Shown piece after piece: positions 17,912 through 25,768 of a stretch of 64,000 bases of DNA (the stretch's first letter is position 1; each line of letters begins with the position of its first letter). The translations under genes and the position numbers were made by a program. Source of the stretch: CAG-269 sp963556905 (GTDB taxonomy: Bacteria > Bacillota > Clostridia > TANB77 > CAG-508); the NCBI GenBank assembly GCA_963556905.1, contig CAUWAY010000002.1, positions 1-64,000 of the forward strand. The letters are read 5' to 3'. Below the pieces are notes generated by a model, which saw only the letters and a program-made list of their open reading frames with translations, did not search any database and was not told the origin of the DNA.

Positions 17912-19904
17912 ATTAGCCTTAAAAAATGTTAAAAAGAGCTTTAAAGACTATGCAGTATATTTCTTTACATTAATTGTAGGTGTATCTATATTTTACATGT
18001 TTAACAGTATAGAAAGTCAGACTCTTATGTTAGAATTAACAAAAACAAAACATGAAATGTTAGAAACAATGTCACAGGTTCTTTCAATAATAAGTGTTTT
18101 TGTAGCATTTATATTAGCATTCCTTATCATATATGCTAGTGGATTTCTAATGAAAAGGAGAAAAAAAGAATTTGGAATATATATGCTACTTGGTATGAAA
18201 AAAAGAAAAATATCAAGAATTATTTTAGCAGAAACTTTGTTAGTAGGAATCATTTCATTAATTGTAGGGTTAATTGTTGGAATAGGATTATCACAATTAA
18301 TGTCAGTAGTTGTTGCTAATATGTTTGAAGCAAATATGACAAACTTTGCATTTACTTTTTCATCAAGTGCATTACTAAAAACTTGTATTTATTTTGCCAT
18401 TATCTATTTAGTAATAATGATATTTAATGTAATATCTGTAAATAGATGCAAATTAATAGATTTAATAAATTCAAAGAAAAAATCAGAACAAGTAAAACTA
18501 AAAAATATAACTTTATGTGTAATTATATTTCTTATTGCAGTTGCAATGCTAGGATATGCTTATTATAATGTAACAATAAATAGAAATGAATTAGAAAAGG
18601 AAAGTCAAGTTTTAATGCAGGTAATTTTTGGAATAGTATCAACCTTTTTGATATTTTGGTCATTATCAGGTATGTTACTAAAAATAGTAATGACAATGAA
18701 AAAAACATATTATAAAGGAATAAATGCTTTTGTAACAAAGCAATTGAGCAGTAAAATAAATACTACTGTAATTTCAACAACAATTATATGTTTAATGCTA
18801 TTTGTTACAATATGTATATTTTCAACAGCTATGTCATTAAATGATGCTATGAATGATAAAATTGAAAAATTACCAAATGTAGATATTGAAATAAACAAAA
18901 ATAAAGATGAAAATGGATGTTCAATAAAACAAGAGTTTAAGCAAAATAACATAGATACAGAAAAATATTTTAAAGAAATTTATTCATTAAATATATATAT
19001 TACAAATCAAGTAACACAAAAAGACACATTAGGAGAAACAGTAAAAGAAGTATTAGAAGAAAATCCATCAATGAAACTTGCATTAGATGAAAAAGAACAA
19101 ATGATTAAAATAAGTGAATATAATGAAATTGCAAAATTACTAGGAAAAGAAACTTTTGAGTTGAAAAGTGATCAATATATCGTTATTTCAGACCAAGAGT
19201 ATATGAGTAGAATAAGAAGCAGAGCTTTAAAAACTAATCCAATATTAAATATTAATGGAAAACAATATGCTCCTAAATATGAAGAAATAAAAAATATTAG
19301 TTTAGAAATAGATTCAGATATGAAAAATACAGGAATTATAGTAGTATCAGATAAGGCAGTTAGTGAAGATATGAAAGCAATCAATAAAGTTTTTGCAAAT
19401 TATAATACAGATGATAAAAAAGAAAAATTAAGAATAGAAGATGAAGTAAAAAAGAAATTACAAAATTTTGGACATACATATTCTATTACAAGACAAGAAT
19501 TAGCAGATAGTAGTATAGGCTTTGGAGCAATGGTAGTATTTTTAGGACTATACTTAGGAATAGTATTTTTAATTTCTAGTGGAGCTATAATTGCTTTAAA
19601 AGAATTATCAGAAAGTAATGACAATAAAGAAAGATATGATGTACTAAGAAAAATAGGGTGTAGTGAAAAAGTAATAAATAGAGCTTTATTTAAACAAATT
19701 GGATTATTCTTTTTATTCCCATTACTACTTGCTGTTATTCATTCAATACCAGGAATTAGTGTAGCTTCATATATGATAGAAAATATGGGAAAAGGTAATA
19801 TGCTTACTTCAATTATCCTAACAGCATGGTTTATTGTGTTGATTTATGGTGGATATTTCTTAATTTCATATTTTTCTAGTAAAAGAATTATAAGTGAAAA
19901 ATAA
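17898..19904 (+). CDS. bceB: BceB-type FtsX-family ABC permease
   Basis: About 668 residues, the normal BceB length. There is one N-terminal transmembrane helix, groups of further helices around residues 50-300, and a large extracellular domain of about 200 residues (about 315-525) between TM7 and TM8 that serves as the peptide sensor in this family. The final three helices have the FtsX pattern (IVFLISSGAIIALKELSES; YDVLRKIGCSEK). TAGGAGGGG sits only 1-2 bases from ATG 17892, so ATG 17898 or 17901 is the likelier start. The gene overlaps bceA, so the two are coupled. Its terminator is split by an insertion sequence. Confidence 0.92.
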   Translation: MMYFKLALKNVKKSFKDYAVYFFTLIVGVSIFYMFNSIESQTLMLELTKTKHEMLETMSQVLSIISVFVAFILAFLIIYASGFLMKRRKKEFGIYMLLGMKKRKISRIILAETLLVGIISLIVGLIVGIGLSQLMSVVVANMFEANMTNFAFTFSSSALLKTCIYFAIIYLVIMIFNVISVNRCKLIDLINSKKKSEQVKLKNITLCVIIFLIAVAMLGYAYYNVTINRNELEKESQVLMQVIFGIVSTFLIFWSLSGMLLKIVMTMKKTYYKGINAFVTKQLSSKINTTVISTTIICLMLFVTICIFSTAMSLNDAMNDKIEKLPNVDIEINKNKDENGCSIKQEFKQNNIDTEKYFKEIYSLNIYITNQVTQKDTLGETVKEVLEENPSMKLALDEKEQMIKISEYNEIAKLLGKETFELKSDQYIVISDQEYMSRIRSRALKTNPILNINGKQYAPKYEEIKNISLEIDSDMKNTGIIVVSDKAVSEDMKAINKVFANYNTDDKKEKLRIEDEVKKKLQNFGHTYSITRQELADSSIGFGAMVVFLGLYLGIVFLISSGAIIALKELSESNDNKERYDVLRKIGCSEKVINRALFKQIGLFFLFPLLLAVIHSIPGISVASYMIENMGKGNMLTSIILTAWFIVLIYGGYFLISYFSSKRIISEK

Positions 19905-19978
19905 AAGAGAGCAGCTTATGAAGTGAACCCTATATAGTGGACACTAAAAAAAGAAAGCTTTTTTCTTCAGAGACTACA

Positions 19979-20830
19979 TTAATTGTAGTCTCTATTTTTT
20001 ATTCTTTTAGTATTATAAAATAATAACCAATCTTTTACAATATCTATATATTCTTCTAAATTTGTGATATCATTATTGTAGAGAGTTTCCTTTTTTAATA
20101 TGTCGTGGAAACTTTCCATTGGAGAATCATCTATTGGAGTGCCTTTTCTACTCATAGAAATTGTTATTCCATTTGATTTACAAACTTTTTTATATTGAAA
20201 AGATGTATATTGATGTCCTTGGTCTGAATGTAAGATGAGCCCTTTTACATCTTTTCTTATACTTATTGCTTCATTTAAAGTATCTAAAACTATATCTATA
20301 TCATTTCTATTACTTATTTTATACGTAACAATTTTTCTATCATATAAGTCTAAAATAGTTGATAAATATGCCCTTTTATTATTAAAAATTAAATATGTAA
20401 TATCTGTTGTCCATATTTTATTTGGAGCATCAGTATTAAAATTTCTATTTATAAGGTTAGGCTTTACATTTTCTTCTATTCGTTTGTATGCTTGATTTTT
20501 TGTTCTTCTTGTATATTTTGGTTTTAAATTATATTTATGCATTATTCTTTGAACTTTTTTATGATTCATTATTAATCCCCATTTTTGTAATAAGCCTTTC
20601 TCGACTCTTCTATAACCATATGTTCCTTTTGATTCATCAAATATTTCCTTGATTAAAAGATATTCTTTATAATCTTTATCAATTTGTTTATAATATTTAA
20701 AATAATTTGATTTAGATATATCTAGAACATCTAGTAAATCATTTAATTTGTACTTGCTCTTAAAAATATTTATGAAATTTATTTTCTCTCGTGTTGTTCC
20801 TCGAGAAAGGCTTGGTATTTTTTTAATATT
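19979..20830 (-). CDS. IS3-family transposase OrfB (DDE), made by -1 frameshift
   Basis: The frame is open from about 20830 down to the stop at 19979-19981, without a good start codon near its beginning. It reads RGTTREKINFINIFKSKYK, then the HTH_21-type GTYGYRRVEKGLLQ, then the rve integrase core with DITYL, SDQGHQYTS and the glutamate in SFHDILKKE. It should therefore be translated as an OrfAB fusion. The protein stops at FYNTKRIKNRDYN, where relatives continue with a 'SP.EYR'-type tail, so the C-terminus looks shortened. The stop lies within a 10-bp hairpin (19969-19993). Activity is uncertain. Confidence 0.85.
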   Translation of the reverse strand, partial: NIKKIPSLSRGTTREKINFINIFKSKYKLNDLLDVLDISKSNYFKYYKQIDKDYKEYLLIKEIFDESKGTYGYRRVEKGLLQKWGLIMNHKKVQRIMHKYNLKPKYTRRTKNQAYKRIEENVKPNLINRNFNTDAPNKIWTTDITYLIFNNKRAYLSTILDLYDRKIVTYKISNRNDIDIVLDTLNEAISIRKDVKGLILHSDQGHQYTSFQYKKVCKSNGITISMSRKGTPIDDSPMESFHDILKKETLYNNDITNLEEYIDIVKDWLLFYNTKRIKNRDYN

Positions 20831-21066
20831 TCATATCTTTCTTTATAATTTATTTTTGTACCTTTGACTCTACCTCGTTTTTGGCGAACTATTTGTCCTT
20901 TTTCTCGATACTTTCGTATCCAATTTTCTACTGTGTGCCAACTAGCAATATTATATTTTTTTGCAAGAGATACATATGTACCTTCATTATTTTGATATTC
21001 GTTAATCACTTTTTCTATTAACGCATCATCATAGTCTTTTCTATATTTTTGTCCTTTCTTTCCCAT
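20779..21066 (-). CDS. IS3-family transposase OrfA
   Basis: 95 residues from the ATG at 21066, which has GGAGGTG at good spacing; a longer frame from TTG 21123 would begin inside the terminal repeat. It is a helix-turn-helix protein (YVSLAKKYNIASWHTVENWI) followed by a charged coiled coil ending QAFLEEQHERK. An A7 run on the coding strand (20818-20824) in the frame TTA-AAA-AAA-TAC is the expected slippery site for a -1 shift into orfB. Confidence 0.85.
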   Translation of the reverse strand: MGKKGQKYRKDYDDALIEKVINEYQNNEGTYVSLAKKYNIASWHTVENWIRKYREKGQIVRQKRGRVKGTKINYKERYEILKKYQAFLEEQHERK

Positions 21067-21231
21067 AAAAAATACACCTCCGATTAAAGTATACCATAAC
21101 TCTTTTTTATTATGGTCTACCAATCGGGGTGCATTTCATTAGCTGTTCTCTTTTATAAATTTATAGAAGGTGTAAGTATCATTAAACAACCAACTAACAA
21201 AAAAATATATATAAAATATTTAAAAAAGATA

Positions 21232-21260
21232 TTGACAACTGTATATAAACAGTATATACT
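21232..21260 (+). promoter_or_regulatory. Promoter of the GntR-ABC operon
   Basis: A perfect TTGACA (21232-21237) and TATACT (21255-21260) are separated by 17 bases. Confidence 0.85.
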
Positions 21261-21270
21261 GTTTATATAC
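21241..21270. promoter_or_regulatory. Perfect 30-bp palindromic operator over the -10 box
   Basis: The half-site GTATATAAACAGTAT is followed directly by its exact reverse complement. It covers the spacer and -10 box of the operon promoter, so bound protein would block transcription. The natural candidate is the GntR regulator encoded 23 bases downstream, giving autorepression. Confidence 0.85.
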
Positions 21271-21292
21271 ATAAAAGAAGAGAGGTATAATT

Positions 21293-21667
21293 ATGAATAT
21301 TATAATAAGCAATTCAAACAATATCCCGCTGTATGAACAAGTAAAAGAGCAAATAAAAAACAAGATAATTTCTAATGAATTAAAAGTAGGAGAATTATTA
21401 CCATCAATAAGAAGTCTAGCAAAAGGCTTAAGAATAAGTGTAATTACCACTAAAAATGCCTATGAAGAATTAGAAAAAGAAGGATATGTCGAAACTATAC
21501 CAGGTAAAGGAACATATGTATCTAATAAAAATACAGAAATTATAAGAGATGAGCAACTACAAAAAATAGAAAATTTAATAGATACAGTTGTATCTATTGC
21601 TAAAATAAGTGGAATCACTAAAAAAGAAATAGAAGATATGTTAAATATTTTATATGAGGAGGAATAA
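21293..21667 (+). CDS. GntR-family (YtrA-type) transcriptional regulator
   Basis: 124 residues. An N-terminal winged helix-turn-helix has the GntR signature IPLYEQVKEQIKNKI, LPSIRSLA, ISVITTKNAYEELEKEG and TIPGKGTYVS. The C-terminal helical tail of only about 45 residues is the short form that defines the YtrA subgroup, which lacks a large ligand-binding domain. Members usually repress an adjacent ABC transporter operon and respond to cell-wall-active peptides. Here the ABC genes follow immediately (ATPase start 2 bases after the stop) and a perfect operator overlaps the promoter. Confidence 0.93.
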   Translation: MNIIISNSNNIPLYEQVKEQIKNKIISNELKVGELLPSIRSLAKGLRISVITTKNAYEELEKEGYVETIPGKGTYVSNKNTEIIRDEQLQKIENLIDTVVSIAKISGITKKEIEDMLNILYEEE

Positions 21668-21668
21668 A

Positions 21669-22523
21669 ATGGAAAATATAGTAGAAATAAAAAATTTATC
21701 AAAAAAATATAATGGATTCCAATTAAAAAATATTAATATGGAATTACCAAAAGGAATGATAATGGGGTTGATAGGAGAAAATGGAGCAGGAAAAACAACA
21801 ACAATAAAATCAATATTAAATATAATAAATTCAGAAGGTAGTATAAAAATATTTGGAAAAGATATTAAATTAAATGAAAAAGAGGTAAAAGAAGAAATAG
21901 GAGTTGTATTAGATGATAGCTTTTTATCTGAATATTTAACAGCCAAACAAGTAAATTCTATTATGAAAAGTATGTATAAAAATTGGGATGAGCAACTATA
22001 TTTTAAATATTTAGAAAATTTCAAATTACCTAAAAACAAATTAGTAAAAGACTTTTCTAGTGGTATGAAAATGAAATTAAAAGTTACAACAGCATTATCA
22101 CATCACCCAAAACTTTTAATATTAGATGAACCAACAAGTGGACTTGACCCAGTAGCAAGAAATGAAATTTTAGATATTTTTCAAGACTTTATCCAAAACG
22201 AAGAAAACTCTATACTAGTTTCTAGCCACATAACATCAGACTTAGAACATATAGCAGATTACATTACATTCATAAATGATGGAGAAATTGTATTGTCAAA
22301 AACAAGAGATGAACTGTTAGAACAATATGGAATCGTAAAATGCACTAAAGAAGAATTTGAAAAAATAGATAAAAATGATTATGTAAAATTTAAAGAAAAT
22401 AGATTTGGATACGAAGTTCTAGTAGAAAATAAAACAAAATTTAAAAGAAAATATGATTTTAATATTATAGATAAACCTACATTAGAAGATATAATGTTAA
22501 TTTATATAAAGGGGGAAAAATAA
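21669..22523 (+). CDS. ABC transporter ATP-binding protein of the YtrA-type operon
   Basis: 284 residues from the ATG at 21669, which has GAGGAGGAAT at good spacing; an in-frame ATG at 21654 lies inside the previous gene. Walker A GENGAGKTTTIKSIL, the signature FSSGMKMKLKVTTALS (an SSGM variant of LSGGQ), Walker B LLILDEPTSGLDP and the H-loop SSHI are present. A C-terminal extension of about 80 residues follows the ATPase core. With the ABC-2 permease downstream it resembles the BcrAB/YtrBC-like exporters linked to peptide stress. Confidence 0.92.
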   Translation: MENIVEIKNLSKKYNGFQLKNINMELPKGMIMGLIGENGAGKTTTIKSILNIINSEGSIKIFGKDIKLNEKEVKEEIGVVLDDSFLSEYLTAKQVNSIMKSMYKNWDEQLYFKYLENFKLPKNKLVKDFSSGMKMKLKVTTALSHHPKLLILDEPTSGLDPVARNEILDIFQDFIQNEENSILVSSHITSDLEHIADYITFINDGEIVLSKTRDELLEQYGIVKCTKEEFEKIDKNDYVKFKENRFGYEVLVENKTKFKRKYDFNIIDKPTLEDIMLIYIKGEK

Positions 22524-22525
22524 TT

Positions 22526-23206
22526 ATGAAAGCAATAATAGCATTATTAAAGAAAGATTTATATAATTTATCAAGTTACAAAACTTCATTTATTATAATT
22601 TTAATATTAGTACCTATATTTTGTATTTCTATTTCAGATATTCAATTTATAATACCAGCACTAACTATGATGTTTGGAATGATAGCGATTTCAACATTTT
22701 CTTATGATGATATGTCTAAAGCAAATAAATTTATAAATGCAATGCCAACTACAAAAAAAGAAATAGTAAGAGGGAAATATATATTAGCAATAATGGGAAT
22801 TTTTTTAGGAGGAATAATAGGGAGTATTGTAACAATTATAGTAGGAAATATTATAAATATAGTAAATCCAAGTAGTAATGTAGTGTTAAATTATCAGGAA
22901 ATTATAATTAATACAATTACTTGGATGCTTGGATTATATATAATTCAAAGTATCCAAATACCGTTAATATATAAATATGGATCAGAAAAATCAAGAATAG
23001 TTATGATTATGCTAATGATATTTGCAGGAGGATTAATTGTATTTGTGCAACCATTAATACCTGCCATATATAATATTATAAATATACAAATACCACAAAA
23101 GTTATACACAATTATTATAGGAATTAGTTTAGCCTTATTAGCTATTGTTATGTATATTATATCTTTTAAAATATCATACAAAACATATAAAAATAAAGAA
23201 TTATAG
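22526..23206 (+). CDS. ABC-2 type permease of the YtrA-type operon
   Basis: 226 residues with about six hydrophobic helices (from about 18, 40, 90, 130, 160 and 195) and the short basic segment FINAMPTTKKEIVRGKY, typical of small ABC-2 permeases (ABC2_membrane_5-like). The start is three bases after the ATPase stop, preceded by GGGGG, so the genes are coupled. It forms the membrane part of the transporter; the substrate is unknown. The 160-base gap that follows holds nothing I can identify. Confidence 0.85.
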   Translation: MKAIIALLKKDLYNLSSYKTSFIIILILVPIFCISISDIQFIIPALTMMFGMIAISTFSYDDMSKANKFINAMPTTKKEIVRGKYILAIMGIFLGGIIGSIVTIIVGNIINIVNPSSNVVLNYQEIIINTITWMLGLYIIQSIQIPLIYKYGSEKSRIVMIMLMIFAGGLIVFVQPLIPAIYNIINIQIPQKLYTIIIGISLALLAIVMYIISFKISYKTYKNKEL

Positions 23207-23372
23207 TTATAAATTTGCTAAAGCAATTTATATAGTAACAGATTAGATTTAAGAACTTGTGATAAATAATACTAATTTTAAAATTATTACAAAAATGTAA
23301 GAATAATTTAATATAAAATGATACCAAAAAAATAAATTATGATATATAATAAAACAAAAAATGGAGTAAAAT

Positions 23373-24014
23373 ATGAAGAAAAAAGAAATTTTAGAAGAAC
23401 TAATAGTTATATTTTGGATATTCATAATAGGAAGCATATTAGGATACATATTTGAAATGATAGTAGTTTTATTTCAAAAAGGTTTTTTTGAATCAAGACA
23501 AGGACTTATATATGGACCATTTACACCAGTATATGGCATAGGAGGAATGGCCTATTATATAGTATTTAGATTTATAAAAACAAGAAACAAAGGAAAAGTC
23601 TTTTTAATATCTATGATATTAGGAGGAGTAACAGAATACTTAGCATCATATATACAAGAAAAAGCATTTGGAACTATATCATGGGATTATTCACATTTAT
23701 TATTTAATATAAATGGAAGAACAAGTCTATTACATTGCACTTATTGGGGAATTGCGGGAATACTATATATCATATATATAGAACCAAGAATAGAAAAAAT
23801 AAGAGAAAACATAAACAAAATGAATTTCAAAATATTAACAAGTACAATATGCATATTCATGATATTTAATATAATAATATCATGCCTTGCAGCAAATAGA
23901 CAAAGGGAAAGAAGAAATAATATAGAAGCAGAAAATAAAATTGACATATTTTTAGACAAATACTATCCAGACGAATATATGGACAAAATATTTGCAAATA
24001 AAAGGAACAAATAG
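23373..24014 (+). CDS. CmpB-like membrane protein (PF06541-type)
   Basis: 213 residues with four to five transmembrane segments. The conserved block GSILGYIFEM ... RQGLIYGPFTPVYGIGGM near residues 20-60 is the signature of the 'putative ABC-transporter type IV' (CmpB) family, and YLASYIQEKAFGTISWDYS follows as in relatives. Despite the family name no transport activity is established. The C-terminal tail is charged and ends DEYMDKIFANKRNK. A weak GGAG-type ribosome site precedes the ATG. No partner genes are adjacent, so the role is unknown. Confidence 0.85.
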   Translation: MKKKEILEELIVIFWIFIIGSILGYIFEMIVVLFQKGFFESRQGLIYGPFTPVYGIGGMAYYIVFRFIKTRNKGKVFLISMILGGVTEYLASYIQEKAFGTISWDYSHLLFNINGRTSLLHCTYWGIAGILYIIYIEPRIEKIRENINKMNFKILTSTICIFMIFNIIISCLAANRQRERRNNIEAENKIDIFLDKYYPDEYMDKIFANKRNK

Positions 24015-24023
24015 GTGAAATAA

Positions 24024-24052
24024 TTGACAAAACAGGCATAATGTTGTATTAT
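24024..24052 (+). promoter_or_regulatory. Promoter of the unknown gene at 24135
   Basis: A consensus TTGACA (24024-24029) and TATTAT (24047-24052) with 17-base spacing. It overlaps the region just after the previous stop codon. Confidence 0.75.
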
Positions 24053-24134
24053 AATAATAGAAAGGGAAAGTCCTTTTTTTGCAGCCAAAAGCCCATAAAA
24101 GGTTGTATCACAAAAAAACACAGGAGGAAAAAAC

Positions 24135-24554
24135 ATGAGCGAGATTGTAGTTGTGATTGCAATGGTAATTCAGTTGATATGTGGAAGTACAACAACTGAA
24201 GCAAACATCGGAAACATGCTCCCAATGTTATTACTTGGTGGTAGTTCCACAAACCTTAATTTGGCTCAGTCAAACTGGGACGAGGTCGACGTAAAGTTTG
24301 ACCTCGGAAACGGAGGATATGAGAAATATGGTCTTGGAAAAGGATCAAGTTGCCGTATTCATGGCAACTTAAAGAGAGGTTTATACTTGGACTTTGAGGT
24401 CCAAGCAGAAGTATGGGAACGAACAAGAGAAGTAGTAGAGCCAGTAGAAGGAGTTACTATAACAACTAGACATTATAGTGACAACAATGGGAGCTATGAA
24501 ATTTCATTTGGACCACTAAAATGGGAAGATGTCATTGAAGTTTTTAATGGCTGA
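24135..24554 (+). CDS. Unknown 139-residue protein with a hydrophobic N-terminus
   Basis: A monocistronic unit with its own promoter, a GGAGG site, and a strong terminator (24559-24604). Residues 2-17 are hydrophobic, like a signal or anchor. The region to about residue 50 is rich in small residues (MLPMLLLGGSSTNLNLAQ), and the rest is beta-rich and polar (KFDLGNGGYEKYGLG; RGLYLDFEVQAEVWE; SYEISFGPLKWEDVIEVF). I recognise no family. Codons are less A/T-biased than in the neighbours (GAC, GAG, CTC and CGT occur), suggesting transfer. Three consecutive strong hairpins lie inside the coding sequence (24281-24405). Confidence 0.7.
   Translation: MSEIVVVIAMVIQLICGSTTTEANIGNMLPMLLLGGSSTNLNLAQSNWDEVDVKFDLGNGGYEKYGLGKGSSCRIHGNLKRGLYLDFEVQAEVWERTREVVEPVEGVTITTRHYSDNNGSYEISFGPLKWEDVIEVFNG
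24281..24405. repeat. Three successive hairpins within one coding sequence
   Basis: CGAGGTC/GACCTCG (24281-24287 and 24300-24306), AAGTTGCC/GGCAACTT (24347-24354 and 24363-24370) and CTTGGAC/GTCCAAG (24386-24392 and 24399-24405). Each is a perfect 7-8 bp stem with a 6-12 base loop, all in one 125-base stretch of the gene at 24135. Confidence 0.8.
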
Positions 24555-24558
24555 AACA

Positions 24559-24604
24559 GTCACCACTCATAGAACAAAATTGTTTTATGAGTGGTGACGC
24601 TTTA
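24559..24604 (+). terminator. Strong terminator after the unknown gene at 24135
   Basis: GTCACCACTCATA pairs with TATGAGTGGTGAC, with further AACA/TGTT pairing inside. The U tract is weak (GCTTTAT). Confidence 0.75.
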
Positions 24605-24658
24605 TAATATAAAAATTCTTAACATATTATTTTACTAGAAAGGAGGCAAAACAAAAAA

Positions 24659-25543
24659 ATGCAAGAACAAATTCCAACATTTTTAATACAAATGTTAACA
24701 GAACAATATGGAAAAGAAAAAACAAATCAAATAATAAAAGGATATACTAAGCCAAAGCCAGTAACACTAAGAATAAATACAATAAAAACAACAAAAGAAA
24801 TAATTAAAAGTAAATTAAAAGAATCAAAAATCGAATTTGAAGAAATTACATGGTATAAAGAAGCATTAATTATAAAAAACGTAAAAGAAGAAGAAATAAA
24901 AAAGCTTGATATTTATGAAAAAGGAGAAATATATTTACAAAGCTTATCATCAATGCTTCCTCCAATTATATTAGAACCACAAGCAGGCGAAAATATTCTC
25001 GATATGGCAGCAGCACCAGGAGGAAAAACAACACAAATTGCAACAATAACAAACAATAAATCATATATAACAGCATGTGAGAAAAATAAAATAAGAGCAG
25101 AAAGACTAAAGTACAATTTACAAAAACAAGGAGTAAAATCTGTAAATATAATGATAGAAGATGCAAGAAAATTAAGTGACTACTTTTCTTTTGACAAAAT
25201 ACTATTAGATTCACCATGTAGTGGAAGTGGAACAATGAATATATTTAACAAAAACTTTAACCAAGAATTAGTAGAAAGGTCAGCAAAAGTACAGGAAGAA
25301 CTATTACTAAAAGCATTAAAAATTTTAAAACCAGGAAAGGAAATGATATATTCAACGTGTTCAATTTTAAGAAAAGAAAATGAAGAGATAATAAAAAAAG
25401 TTTTAACGAAAATGAAGGCAAAAATACAACCTATAGAAAAAATTCCAAGTATTCCAACACTAGAAACAACAATAGAAGGAACACTATGTATATGTCCAAC
25501 AGAACAATATGAGGGATTTTATGTTGCAAAAATATGCAAATAA
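24659..25543 (+). CDS. NOP2/RsmB/RsmF-family RNA m5C methyltransferase
   Basis: 294 residues. A short N-terminal RNA-binding region (PVTLRINTIK) leads into the SAM-binding fold: ILDMAAAPGGKTTQIA (motif I), ACEKNKIRAERLKYNLQ, LLDSPCSGSGTMN (motif IV, with the releasing Cys) and IYSTCSILRKENEEII (motif VI, with the nucleophilic Cys). Both cysteines needed for cytosine-5 methylation are present. It is much shorter than RsmB (about 440 residues) and lacks NusB-like and C-terminal domains, so it is nearer to minimal NSUN/Nop2-type enzymes. The RNA target cannot be read from sequence. AAAGGAGG lies upstream of the ATG. Confidence 0.9.
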   Translation: MQEQIPTFLIQMLTEQYGKEKTNQIIKGYTKPKPVTLRINTIKTTKEIIKSKLKESKIEFEEITWYKEALIIKNVKEEEIKKLDIYEKGEIYLQSLSSMLPPIILEPQAGENILDMAAAPGGKTTQIATITNNKSYITACEKNKIRAERLKYNLQKQGVKSVNIMIEDARKLSDYFSFDKILLDSPCSGSGTMNIFNKNFNQELVERSAKVQEELLLKALKILKPGKEMIYSTCSILRKENEEIIKKVLTKMKAKIQPIEKIPSIPTLETTIEGTLCICPTEQYEGFYVAKICK

Positions 25544-25556
25544 AAACAAAAAACTA

Positions 25557-25585
25557 TTGACAAAGCAAATAAAATATATTATAAT
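25557..25585 (+). promoter_or_regulatory. Promoter of the infC operon
   Basis: A perfect TTGACA (25557-25562) and a perfect TATAAT (25580-25585) with a 17-base spacer. Confidence 0.9.
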
Positions 25586-25589
25586 ATAT

Positions 25590-25735
25590 GCGTTACAAGA
25601 AGAAGTCACAACTTCTCACCTTATCAAAGAAGAAAAAGGTTAGAAAAAAATATAGTTATTAAATAATAAATATAACTAAATGTGTGTGAATAATTGGCTT
25701 GTAACAAAGTCAATTTTTTTGTTTATTAAAATACA
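25590..25735 (+). ncRNA. Ribosomal protein L20 leader with attenuator
   Basis: The transcribed leader of infC-rpmI-rplT contains a stem AGAAGT/ACTTCT followed by CACCTT, then GTTACAAG (25593-25600) that can pair with CTTGTAAC (25698-25705). A competing terminator, ATTGGCTT...AAAGTCAAT followed by T7, ends near 25721. The layout matches the Firmicute L20 leader, in which free L20 favours the terminator form. The identification rests on position and architecture, not a covariance search. Confidence 0.75.
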
Positions 25736-25768
25736 TAAAATTGATGATAAAACTAGGAGGTGTTTTAT

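Larger units (their letters stand above)
19919..21138 (-). mobile_element. IS3-family insertion sequence (IS150-like), with 3-bp target duplication
   Basis: Imperfect terminal inverted repeats start TGAAGTGAACCC (from 19919) and, on the other strand, TGAAATGCACCC (ending at 21138), with matching GTGGAC/GTAGAC and A-rich segments further in. A 3-base duplication, TTA, flanks it (19916-19918 and 21139-21141), typical of IS3. It encodes orfA and orfB on the minus strand with an A7 slip site. It sits exactly in the loop of the bceB terminator, whose arms are at 19903-19915 and 21142-21154. At 1,220 bp it is slightly short for the group, matching a truncated-looking orfB end. Confidence 0.9.

Noticed and set aside
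21112..21336. 74-residue plus-strand ORF spanning the IS end and the GntR promoter
   Set aside because: It crosses the IS border, the promoter and the operator, and has no ribosome site.
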